Shown piece by piece: positions 1 to 6,330 of a stretch of DNA of 7,588 nt. This DNA is from CAZQRW01 sp964596115 (GTDB lineage Bacteria; Hydrothermota; UBA3072; B12-G15). Position 1 is the first letter of the stretch. Each line of letters opens with the position of its first letter. Position numbers and translations under genes: made by a program. Location of the stretch: positions 1 through 7,588 of the forward strand of contig CAZQRW010000072.1 of the NCBI GenBank assembly GCA_964596115.1, given 5' to 3'. The notes beneath the pieces are model-generated. The model made no database searches. It had not been told where the DNA came from and saw only the letters and a list, made by a program, of their open reading frames with translations.

Positions 1-110
1 TCGTTCTATACCTCTTCTACCTTGCTATTCTTTCCATCTCGGCTCCTACCTCGCTATTCGTTCTATTTTGACCCCTACCTCGCCATTTTTTTATACTTCT
101 CCTACCTTGT
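1..110. repeat. Degenerate tandem repeat, about 29-bp period
   Basis: The core CTACCTYG recurs at 17, 46, 75 and 102, giving periods of 29, 29 and 27 bases. Copies 1 and 2 match at about 22 of 29 positions, including GCTATTC in both; copies 3 and 4 decay progressively. TCGTTCTAT at 1-9 recurs at 58-66, so the array probably extends left of the window. The plus strand is pyrimidine-rich. All three plus frames stay open for a while, but the period is not a multiple of three and the pyrimidine bias alone explains the scarcity of stops, so I read it as intergenic. A further exact 9-base direct repeat, CATTATTTT, lies at 120-128 and 145-153. Function is unknown. Confidence 0.7.
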
Positions 111-182
111 TTTATGTGGCATTATTTTTTGTTAAAACTTTGGACATTATTTTCTAATAACTACAAAATACATTTTCTCCTC

Positions 183-210
183 TTGATTTTTCTTTAATTT
201 CTGTTTAAAT
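183..210 (+). promoter_or_regulatory. Candidate promoter of the gpsA operon, placed for a leaderless mRNA
   Basis: TTGATT (183-188) can serve as a -35 box. After a 16-base spacer comes TTAAAT (205-210) as a -10 box, with TG at 202-203 giving an extended -10 (TGnTTAAAT). Only six bases separate the -10 from the gpsA ATG at 217, so transcription would start at or next to the A of the start codon. No Shine-Dalgarno sequence precedes that ATG, which agrees. A competing promoter is TGGACA (141-146), 17 bases, then CAAAAT (164-169), which would leave a leader of about 40 bases. The hexamers are imperfect, and in AT-rich DNA such matches arise by chance. Confidence 0.45.
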
Positions 211-216
211 AGCCAT

Positions 217-1212
217 ATGAATGTTGCAATTATAGGAGCAGGAAACTGGGGGACTACTTTTGCCCTGTATTTAAATGGTATTGGACATAATGTAACCCTC
301 TACGAATATTTCAAGGAAAGAGCGGATAAGATTAGAAATGATCGAGAAAACAAGATTTTTCTTCCGGGTTATCCTATTCCAGATGAGATAGGTATTACAT
401 CTGATATAAAAGATGCAGTCGAAAATAAAGATATAGTGGTGTATGCAATCCCCTCAAGATTTATGGATAAAATTACAAGCCTTTCTTCAGAATATGATTT
501 AGGTGAGGCTATAACGGTCAGTCTCTCCAAAGGTATAGAAGAGAAAACATTGAGAAGAATATCTCAGATTATATCTGATAATATTCCCCAAATAAAGGAT
601 AGAATTGTTGTTCTTTCTGGCCCAAGTATAGCAAGAGAAGTAGTTAAGAAGGTTCCCTCTACCCTTGTTGCTGCCTCTGTAAATCACAATATTGCAAAAA
701 TTATTCAGAGAGAATTTTCCAGCGACTATATAAGAATTTATACAACGGGAGACATTACTGGGGTCGAACTGGGAGGTTCATTAAAAAATGTTTATGCGAT
801 TGCAGCTGGTATCTGCGATGGTCTTCGCCTGGGAATGAATGCCAAAGCAGCGCTACTTACAAGGGCTTTAGCTGAGATGAAAAGACTTGGTATTAAAATG
901 GGGGGGAGTGCTGAAACATTTAATGGTCTTTCAGGAACAGGGGATCTCATTGTTACTTCCTTTAGTAAGTACTCAAGAAACCGACATGTGGGGGAGGAAA
1001 TCGGGAAGGGCAAATCACTTGATGAAATTATGGGTGAGATGACTGAGGTTGCAGAGGGCATCCATACTGTTAAATCTGTGATTAAATTGAGTAAGAAATA
1101 TAATGTGGACGTACCTATAGCAAACGAGGTTTATAATGTACTTTATAATAATAAGTCTCCCTCTATTTCCATTCTTCATCTTATGAGGAGGGAGTTGAAG
1201 GAGGAAGATTGA
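217..1212 (+). CDS. gpsA: Glycerol-3-phosphate dehydrogenase [NAD(P)+]
   Basis: This cytosolic enzyme reduces dihydroxyacetone phosphate to sn-glycerol 3-phosphate, the backbone precursor of bacterial phospholipids. The 331-residue length is normal for the family. The N-terminal Rossmann domain has the nucleotide-binding GAGNWG at residues 7-12, where GAGAWG is the common form. Further signatures are LPGYPIP (49-55), SKGIEEKT (104-111), LSGPSIAREV (133-142) and GVELGGSLKN (182-191), whose K190 is the expected catalytic lysine. The C-terminal helical domain carries NAKAALLTRALAEM (208-221), GLSGTGDL (237-244) and SRNR (253-256). The ATG at 217 places the dinucleotide-binding loop at the usual distance from the N-terminus. 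It has no Shine-Dalgarno sequence and probably heads the operon. Its TGA overlaps the ATG of the downstream MerR gene by one base. Every key motif is present and I see no sign of damage. Confidence 0.97.
   Translation: MNVAIIGAGNWGTTFALYLNGIGHNVTLYEYFKERADKIRNDRENKIFLPGYPIPDEIGITSDIKDAVENKDIVVYAIPSRFMDKITSLSSEYDLGEAITVSLSKGIEEKTLRRISQIISDNIPQIKDRIVVLSGPSIAREVVKKVPSTLVAASVNHNIAKIIQREFSSDYIRIYTTGDITGVELGGSLKNVYAIAAGICDGLRLGMNAKAALLTRALAEMKRLGIKMGGSAETFNGLSGTGDLIVTSFSKYSRNRHVGEEIGKGKSLDEIMGEMTEVAEGIHTVKSVIKLSKKYNVDVPIANEVYNVLYNNKSPSISILHLMRRELKEED
1199..1204 (+). promoter_or_regulatory. Shine-Dalgarno site that decides the MerR gene start
   Basis: A perfect AGGAGG lies inside the last codons of gpsA. 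It is 7 bases from the ATG at 1212 but only 4 from an in-frame TTG at 1209, so the ATG is the better start. Confidence 0.8.
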
Positions 1213-1508
1213 TGGAAAAATTATTCTATTCTATTGAAGAGGTTTCTCAATTGATAGAAGAACCAAAATCCACCATAAGATATTGGGAAAGGCATTTTAA
1301 GGAAGTAACACCTAAAAGAACTCCTGGGGGAAGGAGGCTCTATACTTCAAAGGACATTGATATATTGAGAAGGATAAAGTACCTTCTTCATATAGAAGGT
1401 CTTTCAATATCATCAGCAAGAAAAAAACTGCATAAGAAATCAAATATTGATGAGATCATAAATGATCTTATGGAACTAAAAAGAATACTGGAGGGGAAAG
1501 ATGCTTGA
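1212..1508 (+). CDS. Small MerR-family DNA-binding regulator
   Basis: The product is a 98-residue protein that is essentially one MerR winged helix-turn-helix domain followed by a short helix. Visible family features are YSIEEVSQLI (residues 6-15), the STIRYWERHF recognition-helix region (about 20-29), the wing with GGRRLYTSKDIDILRRI (about 39-55) and a LLHIEGLSISSARKKL segment (about 58-73). There is no C-terminal ligand- or metal-binding domain and there are no cysteines, so it is unlikely to be a classical mercury or copper sensor. It resembles the short, effector-less MerR proteins encoded beside housekeeping genes in many bacteria. The start is the ATG at 1212, in a TGATG overlap with gpsA and behind a strong AGGAGG. 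Its last 8 bases overlap purH, so translation of the three genes is likely coupled. Its targets cannot be read from the sequence; control of its own operon is only a guess. Confidence 0.88.
   Translation: MEKLFYSIEEVSQLIEEPKSTIRYWERHFKEVTPKRTPGGRRLYTSKDIDILRRIKYLLHIEGLSISSARKKLHKKSNIDEIINDLMELKRILEGKDA
1490..1496 (+). promoter_or_regulatory. Shine-Dalgarno site of purH
   Basis: GGAGGGG sits within the end of the MerR gene, with GGAGG six bases before the purH ATG at 1501. It is a strong site and supports that start codon. Confidence 0.75.
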
Positions 1509-3060
1509 GATAAAAAACGCTTTAATAAGTGTCTACAATAAGGATAATATCATAAGTCTTGCTAAGGTTTTAGAGGAGAATGGTGTAAAAATATATTGCA
1601 CTGAAGGAACATTCAAATACCTTAACGAAAATGGAATACATTCTATTAAAATCTCAGAATATACGGGCAGTGAGGAGATGCTTGATGGTAGGGTTAAATC
1701 CCTTCACCCTAAGATATTTGCAGGTATTCTTGCAGATAAAAATAATAAAGAGCACTTGCATCAACTAAAGGAATTGGGAGTGGAACCGATAGACCTTGTT
1801 GTTGTGAATTTATATCCATTTGAAGAAGGCTTAAGAAAGGGGTTATCTGTTAGTGAAATGACAGAACTCATCGATATTGGTGGGGTTGCCTTGCTCAGAG
1901 CAGGGGCAAAGAATTATACCAATTGTTGTGTGCTGTCTTCTCCAGAGGATTATGAACATTTTATCAACGAAATAAAACTAAATGGTGGAATATCACTCCC
2001 TTTACGTATTGAATTGGCTGTGAAGACTTTTTTTAAAACATCTCGCTACGATTCTATTATTTCTGGATATATTTCTGAAACCGGGGGCATAAAACAAAAA
2101 GTAGAAATGCCAGAGGTACTTTCAATTGAACTAATGAAGGTAGATGAGCTCAGATATGGCGAGAATCCACATCAGAAGTCTTCACTATACGAGTTAACAG
2201 AGGATCCTTATTCCATTATTAAATTTGAGCAACTACATGGGAAAAAATTATCCTATAACAACTATATGGATATGGATACAGCAGTCTCAATTGTAACGGA
2301 GTTTGAAGAGCCTGCCTGTGCAATAATTAAACATGCTGGACCCTGTGGTGTTGGAACAGGTAATAATATTTATGAAGCATTCAATAGGGCATATACAACC
2401 GATCCGATATCATCGTTTGGTGGAATAATTGCAGTCAACCGTCGTCTTGATTATGAAACTGCCAACGATATTAGCTCTTCATTTTTTGAAGTTGTGATGG
2501 CACCTGATTTTGAGCCAGATGCATTAAACACTATACAAAAAAGGAAAAACCTGAGGATTATTAAGATGCCTATAGATAAATTTCCTGTAAAAAAATATTT
2601 TAAATTGTATAAAATTATGGGGGGACTTTTACTGCAGGAGGGTGATTGGGAAAAGGATGACCCCACAAAGTGGGATGTCGTAAGTGATCGTGAGCCAACT
2701 GAGACAGAGTGGAAATCCTTAATTTTTGCTAATAAGGTTGTAAAGTGGGTAAAATCAAATGGTATAGTGATTGCATCCAAAAATGAAACTATAGGTATAG
2801 GGGGAGGGCAGCCTTCCAGGGTTGACTCAGTAGAGATAGCGATAAAAAAGGCACATAATCAGGGCCATTATACGGGTGGAACTGCTCTTGCATCTGACGG
2901 ATTTTTCCCATTTAGGGATTCCATAGATGTGGCTCAAGAGGCAGGTGTCAGTGCCATTGTAGAGCCAGGAGGGTCAATAAGGGACAGGGAAGTGATTGAT
3001 GCAGCAAATGAATTTGATATTGCCCTTGTATTTACCCATAAAAGGCATTTCAGACATTGA
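1501..3060 (+). CDS. purH: Bifunctional AICAR formyltransferase / IMP cyclohydrolase
   Basis: PurH carries out the last two steps of de novo purine synthesis in the cytosol: AICAR plus 10-formyl-tetrahydrofolate gives FAICAR, which is then cyclised to IMP. At 519 residues it has the full bacterial length. The N-terminal MGS-like cyclohydrolase domain (about 1-195) has GRVKSLHPKI (63-72, K66), NLYPFEE (103-109, Y105), and D125 and K137 in the IDIGG and AGAKN motifs, the expected active-site positions. The transformylase domain has RYGENPHQ (218-225), LSYNNYMDMD (250-259), IIKHAGPCGV (275-284, catalytic K277-H278), SSFGGIIAVNRRLD (304-317), VKSN (417-420), GGGQPSRVDS (434-443) and the canonical ending RHFRH. 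GQPSR replaces the commoner GQMSR. The ATG at 1501 overlaps the MerR gene by 8 bases. The TGA lies inside the start of the following glycosyltransferase gene. Confidence 0.98.
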   Translation: MLEIKNALISVYNKDNIISLAKVLEENGVKIYCTEGTFKYLNENGIHSIKISEYTGSEEMLDGRVKSLHPKIFAGILADKNNKEHLHQLKELGVEPIDLVVVNLYPFEEGLRKGLSVSEMTELIDIGGVALLRAGAKNYTNCCVLSSPEDYEHFINEIKLNGGISLPLRIELAVKTFFKTSRYDSIISGYISETGGIKQKVEMPEVLSIELMKVDELRYGENPHQKSSLYELTEDPYSIIKFEQLHGKKLSYNNYMDMDTAVSIVTEFEEPACAIIKHAGPCGVGTGNNIYEAFNRAYTTDPISSFGGIIAVNRRLDYETANDISSSFFEVVMAPDFEPDALNTIQKRKNLRIIKMPIDKFPVKKYFKLYKIMGGLLLQEGDWEKDDPTKWDVVSDREPTETEWKSLIFANKVVKWVKSNGIVIASKNETIGIGGGQPSRVDSVEIAIKKAHNQGHYTGGTALASDGFFPFRDSIDVAQEAGVSAIVEPGGSIRDREVIDAANEFDIALVFTHKRHFRH

Positions 3061-4067
3061 GAATTCTTGTTGTAAGGACGGATAGAATAGGCGATCTTGT
3101 TTTAACCACGCCCCTTGCAGGAATATTAAAAAAAAAGATGGAGGGAGTGAGAGTTGACTTTCTTGTTTCAGATTATGCAGCACCGATACTCAAGGGCTAT
3201 AAATACGTTGATCATATTTTAACGATAAGTAAATCTTATAAAATTGATAAATTAGTCAGAAAAATTAAAAAAAAGTACGATGTCGCGATCGTTGCTCATC
3301 CTGAATTTAGGCTTGCAATAGCGCTTTATCTTGCCACCATACCCATAAGGATTGGAACAGGCTATAGGCTTTATTCTTTACTTTTTAACAGACGAGTCTA
3401 TGAACATAGAAGATATGGAGGAAGACATGAAATTGAATATAATATATCCCTCTTGAGGCAATTGCAGGTAGAACCAGAATTTTTTCCAACATATGCCTCT
3501 GTTGAGGAGTCTCCTATTACTATCCCGGATAATTCTATTGTCATCCACCCTGGAGGTCTTGGCTCTTCCTTATATTGGCCTTCAGACCGATTCCTGTATT
3601 TAGGAAAATTTTTAAAAAAAAGGGGTTTTAACGTTTATTATTTATTGGGTCCTGCAGAAGTTCAAATGAAAGAATATTATCCCAATCCCATTTTTCAGCA
3701 ATTCACTTTACCTGAGATAGGAGGTATCCTTTCGAAGGCTTCACTATTTATTGGCAGTAACTCTGGCATCCTACATATTGCCTCTGCGGTAAACACACCT
3801 TCTATTGGTATTTTTCCCTGTGCAGTGAATATGAATGGGACTCGTTGGGGACCAGTTGGAGGTATAGCTGTAGAACCACCACTCCCTGAATGTAATAGAT
3901 GTATTTTTGAAAGATGCAGATTCTACAACTGTATGGGATTAATCTCTGTAGAGAGGGTAGGGAAGATAGCCTTAAGTTTACTTGATGGAAAGATCAAACT
4001 TAAGACCGATAGGGTTCTCGTATATAAAGGTGAAGAGGAGCCCCTGTCTCGTCTTCTCAAGCCCTGA
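3057..4067 (+). CDS. Glycosyltransferase family 9 (ADP-heptose:LPS heptosyltransferase-like)
   Basis: The family transfers heptose or related sugars from nucleotide donors onto lipopolysaccharide core or other surface glycans at the inner face of the cytoplasmic membrane. The 336-residue product starts with the hallmark MRILVVRTDRIGDLVLTTPL (1-20). The C-terminal donor-binding half has VIHPGGLGSSLYWPSDRF (162-179), LFIGSNSGILHIASAVNTP (230-248, a variant of the NDSG-x-HLAA motif) and a cysteine cluster C279, C282, C287 and C292 of the kind seen near the C-terminus of many members. The start is a TTG at 3057 overlapping the purH stop (TTGA). The family N-terminus begins exactly there and no closer ATG fits, though only a weak AAAGG at about 3041-3045 precedes it. 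Residues 308-336 are encoded antisense to the end of the GH57 gene; the tail beyond about residue 311 exceeds the usual family end. The acceptor and exact sugar are unknown. Confidence 0.9.
   Translation: MRILVVRTDRIGDLVLTTPLAGILKKKMEGVRVDFLVSDYAAPILKGYKYVDHILTISKSYKIDKLVRKIKKKYDVAIVAHPEFRLAIALYLATIPIRIGTGYRLYSLLFNRRVYEHRRYGGRHEIEYNISLLRQLQVEPEFFPTYASVEESPITIPDNSIVIHPGGLGSSLYWPSDRFLYLGKFLKKRGFNVYYLLGPAEVQMKEYYPNPIFQQFTLPEIGGILSKASLFIGSNSGILHIASAVNTPSIGIFPCAVNMNGTRWGPVGGIAVEPPLPECNRCIFERCRFYNCMGLISVERVGKIALSLLDGKIKLKTDRVLVYKGEEEPLSRLLKP
3971..4004. repeat. Perfect 9-bp inverted repeat spanning the GH57 stop codon
   Basis: CTTAAGTTT (3971-3979) and AAACTTAAG (3996-4004) are exact reverse complements separated by 16 bases. 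An inner GAT/ATC pairing (3984-3986 with 3993-3995) could extend the hairpin across a bulge. The TAA stop of the minus-strand GH57 gene (3980-3978) begins just inside one arm. The element also lies within the coding sequence of the glycosyltransferase. It could mark the 3' end of the minus-operon mRNA, but neither strand has a U-run after the stem, so it is not a classical intrinsic terminator. Confidence 0.5.
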
Positions 4068-5831
4068 TTCAGAGCTCGAAATCGTATAAATTATTTCCCT
4101 TGTTAACTTCATAGGTAATGAATACTCAATAATAAATTTCTTTTTATCAAAGCAATCCTCAATTACTATTCCTTTGTTACCCTCTTTAATATTATCAGAG
4201 AATGTGGCTACAGGAAGATTAATCTTCACATTTTCAAATAGTTCTCCTCTGAAATTATAGTGGACTGAAAGAGCGGTATCCAATAGGAAATATGTTTTTG
4301 TAACATTTTCGGTGACAAGTTCTACAGTGTCTTCAAAGAAATTGGAAATATTATACAGAGGATCAACAATTTGTTTGCCTCTCTTAATGAATACATCTCC
4401 AAACATTCCAAGCGTTGTTGCATCGTATTTCAATAATTTATCCAGACCCTTCTCTTTAGATGTAATGACTTCATGGATGGTTTTTGTACCATCAAAATTA
4501 CCCTTACTTTTGATAAATCTATGGTATGATTCCCTTCTTCTTGTAAGCACATTCATAAGATTATACGGTGGCTCTTTATAATCAAGTTCAACGATTTTTC
4601 CCCCTTTTAAATGGATGTAAGCATTTATTTTTTTGTTCCTGAGTATTGCCTCTTCTATACCATCGTAATCCATATCTTTCTTTTCAGAGACTGTCTGATA
4701 ACCCTTCTCAGCCTCTATTAGATTTTTGTATATTGCCTGTCTGAGGTGAGGTAAATATAGGCCACCAAATATTCCATGCCAGTAAGCACAATTACACTGT
4801 GCCCTGAATAAAGCCCTTTTTGCTTTTTTATTTTTTGTATTCTTTAGGTTATCACTCACTTCAAGCATTCTCTTATGCATATGGTTTGCTTCATTATATT
4901 TGACAAAAAAGTTTCTAAAGTATCCACCTTTAAGAAATTTCTTTGTATTTTCATCACTCTCTTTCTCCAGATTTTCAAAGATAATTCTATCGTCCGTAGG
5001 AAGAACCCATTCCATCATTTCACTATAGGAGGCTGTTGGAAGATATACAGGACCAAGGGGTTTAATTTTCTCTATAGCCTCAGAAAAGGTTAATGTTTGT
5101 ATTTCTTTATCATTGCTTAGTGTCTCCAAAAAATCTTTTAAATAATTATCTTCATAAACCCTTTTGTACGTTCCAGGCCAGACGCCAAATTTTTCCCCAT
5201 CGTCAGCCATAACAATAAGCTTGCCCTTCTTTTTCTTTAAAAAATCAAATGTCTCTTTTAACTCTTTAAATGGAACGAGATATCTCATTTTTTTACTAAT
5301 TGGAAAGATAAATACCCGGTTTCCATTATTCTCGGTTATGAAATAATTGAATATCTCATTTTCAGAAATACCACCCGACAGGAGATGAGTGTCATCAACA
5401 ATAGAAAATTTAATATTGGCTTTTTTCAAAGTGGATGGTAGGTGAGGTTCCCAGATCCTTTCCGTAAGCCATATTCCTTGTGGAATCGTTCCAAAATTTT
5501 TTATAATAAATTCGTTCATCCATCTTATTTGTTCAAGGGCATCCCTTTCCGGGATAATTGGTAAAATCGGCTCATAAAAGCCTCCAGAGAGTATCTCGAC
5601 CTGTTTTCTATTTACCATCTCTTTCAATTTTTTTATCAGTTCGATATGCTTTTTTTGAAAGTATTCATAAAGAATACCAGAAAAATGAAATGAGACCTTT
5701 ATATCAGGAAAGTTGTAAAATGTTTCGACAAGGGGTTTATAACTCTTATTAACTGCATTTTCTATTATAAAATCAAAATTACCAACAGGTTGATGGCAGT
5801 GGAAACCAATAAGAAGATTAGTCTTTTTCAT
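3978..5831 (-). CDS. GH57 alpha-glucan enzyme, probable 4-alpha-glucanotransferase
   Basis: A 617-residue family 57 glycoside hydrolase that acts on alpha-1,4-glucans with retention. It has no signal peptide, so it probably works on cytosolic glycogen or maltodextrins. GH57 motifs appear in order: HCHQPVGNF (11-19), EILSGGFYEPILP (79-91), WLTERIWEP (121-129, nucleophile E124), MADDGEKFGVWPGTY (208-222, acid/base at D210 or D211) and AQCNCAYWHGIFGGLY (344-359). The C-terminal beta-rich domain of the DUF1926 type includes LTRRRESYH (429-437) and YTISSSESGLEK (582-593). This two-domain layout fits 4-alpha-glucanotransferases such as that of Thermococcus litoralis; alpha-amylase is the alternative. 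The ATG at 5831 places the HQP motif at residues 13-15, as expected. It has no clear Shine-Dalgarno sequence and overlaps hpt by 14 bases, so translation is probably coupled. Its last 29 codons overlap the convergent glycosyltransferase gene. Confidence 0.93.
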   Translation of the reverse strand: MKKTNLLIGFHCHQPVGNFDFIIENAVNKSYKPLVETFYNFPDIKVSFHFSGILYEYFQKKHIELIKKLKEMVNRKQVEILSGGFYEPILPIIPERDALEQIRWMNEFIIKNFGTIPQGIWLTERIWEPHLPSTLKKANIKFSIVDDTHLLSGGISENEIFNYFITENNGNRVFIFPISKKMRYLVPFKELKETFDFLKKKKGKLIVMADDGEKFGVWPGTYKRVYEDNYLKDFLETLSNDKEIQTLTFSEAIEKIKPLGPVYLPTASYSEMMEWVLPTDDRIIFENLEKESDENTKKFLKGGYFRNFFVKYNEANHMHKRMLEVSDNLKNTKNKKAKRALFRAQCNCAYWHGIFGGLYLPHLRQAIYKNLIEAEKGYQTVSEKKDMDYDGIEEAILRNKKINAYIHLKGGKIVELDYKEPPYNLMNVLTRRRESYHRFIKSKGNFDGTKTIHEVITSKEKGLDKLLKYDATTLGMFGDVFIKRGKQIVDPLYNISNFFEDTVELVTENVTKTYFLLDTALSVHYNFRGELFENVKINLPVATFSDNIKEGNKGIVIEDCFDKKKFIIEYSLPMKLTREIIYTISSSESGLEKTRQGLLFTFIYENPIGLKFDLSIK

Positions 5832-6330
5832 CCATTAAACCCACGAAGGGAAGATTCCTGTATCTCTGGTTATAATCCAGTCCATACCCAACTACAAATT
5901 TGTCTTCTATTTCGAAACCCACATAATCCGCCTTTACAGAAACCTCCCTTTTTTTTCTCTTTGAAAGAAGGATACAGGTTTTTATAGACTTTGCTCCCTT
6001 TTCTCTTATATGATTGACTAAAAAGTCCAATGTTTTTCCTGTATCGAGTATTTCATCGACAAGTATCACATCTCTTGAAGAAAGATCCGTAAGCACCTCT
6101 CTTTCAAGAATAATCATACCGGGGGATTTTTTCCCTTTGTACAGAGAAACAACAACGAAATCAAATTCAACATCAAGGTTGACGTTTCTGACAAGATCTG
6201 CAAGAAAAATAAATGCACCCTTTAAAATGCCCACAAATACAGGATTTTTATCTTTATAATCTGCAGTGATCTCTTTGCCGAGCTCCTTCACTCTTTTTTC
6301 AATTTTATTCCTGTCTATTAGAATTTTCAT
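5818..6330 (-). CDS. hpt: Hypoxanthine phosphoribosyltransferase
   Basis: This purine-salvage enzyme joins hypoxanthine (often also guanine) to PRPP, giving IMP or GMP and pyrophosphate in the cytosol. The 170-residue product has a normal length for the short bacterial form. It shows the pyrophosphate loop LKGAFIFLADLVR (36-48), the PRPP-binding motif VILVDEILDTGKTL (88-101), a base-binding LLSKRKKREV segment (121-130, K124 expected to contact the purine) and the highly conserved DYVGFEIEDKFVVGYGLDY (135-153) followed by YRNLPFVG (157-164). The acidic pair of the PRPP motif reads DE rather than the commoner ED, and LLSKRKKR replaces LLDKPxRR; both look like tolerated variants. The ATG at 6330 overlaps the stop of the amidohydrolase gene as ATGA. 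No strong Shine-Dalgarno sequence is visible, so translation is probably coupled. The base preference cannot be read from the sequence. Confidence 0.95.
   Translation of the reverse strand: MKILIDRNKIEKRVKELGKEITADYKDKNPVFVGILKGAFIFLADLVRNVNLDVEFDFVVVSLYKGKKSPGMIILEREVLTDLSSRDVILVDEILDTGKTLDFLVNHIREKGAKSIKTCILLSKRKKREVSVKADYVGFEIEDKFVVGYGLDYNQRYRNLPFVGLMDEKD

Noticed and set aside
1..135. Open plus-strand frame from the window edge to a TAA at 133-135, rich in Leu, Phe and Tyr, which could be the tail of a membrane protein (a PlsY-like gene often sits near gpsA).
   Set aside because: The other two plus frames are also open for tens of codons because the strand is pyrimidine-rich. The frame is built from a 29-base tandem repeat, and no PlsY or other family motif is visible.
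792..1061. Minus-strand open frame inside gpsA (89 codons).
   Set aside because: It is antisense to strongly conserved GpsA motifs and its translation resembles no family. It is a shadow of the real gene.
1209..1211. TTG at 1209 as the start of the MerR gene, giving one extra residue.
   Set aside because: It is only 4 bases from AGGAGG, while the adjacent ATG at 1212 has better spacing and a better start codon.
2451..2780. Minus-strand open frame inside purH (109 codons).
   Set aside because: It is entirely antisense to conserved AICAR transformylase sequence, has no ribosome site and shows no recognisable domain.
4005..4130. Search for an intrinsic terminator after the plus-strand operon.
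   Set aside because: No GC-rich stem followed by a U-run is visible here; this stretch codes for GH57 on the other strand.
4312..5346. Several plus-strand open frames of 60-89 codons inside the GH57 gene.
   Set aside because: They are antisense to a full-length GH57 protein with intact motifs. Their translations are low-complexity and unrelated to known families.
6014..6259. Plus-strand open frame (81 codons) across hpt.
   Set aside because: It is antisense to the PRPP-binding and conserved N-terminal parts of Hpt; its Ser/Thr-rich translation is typical of a shadow frame.
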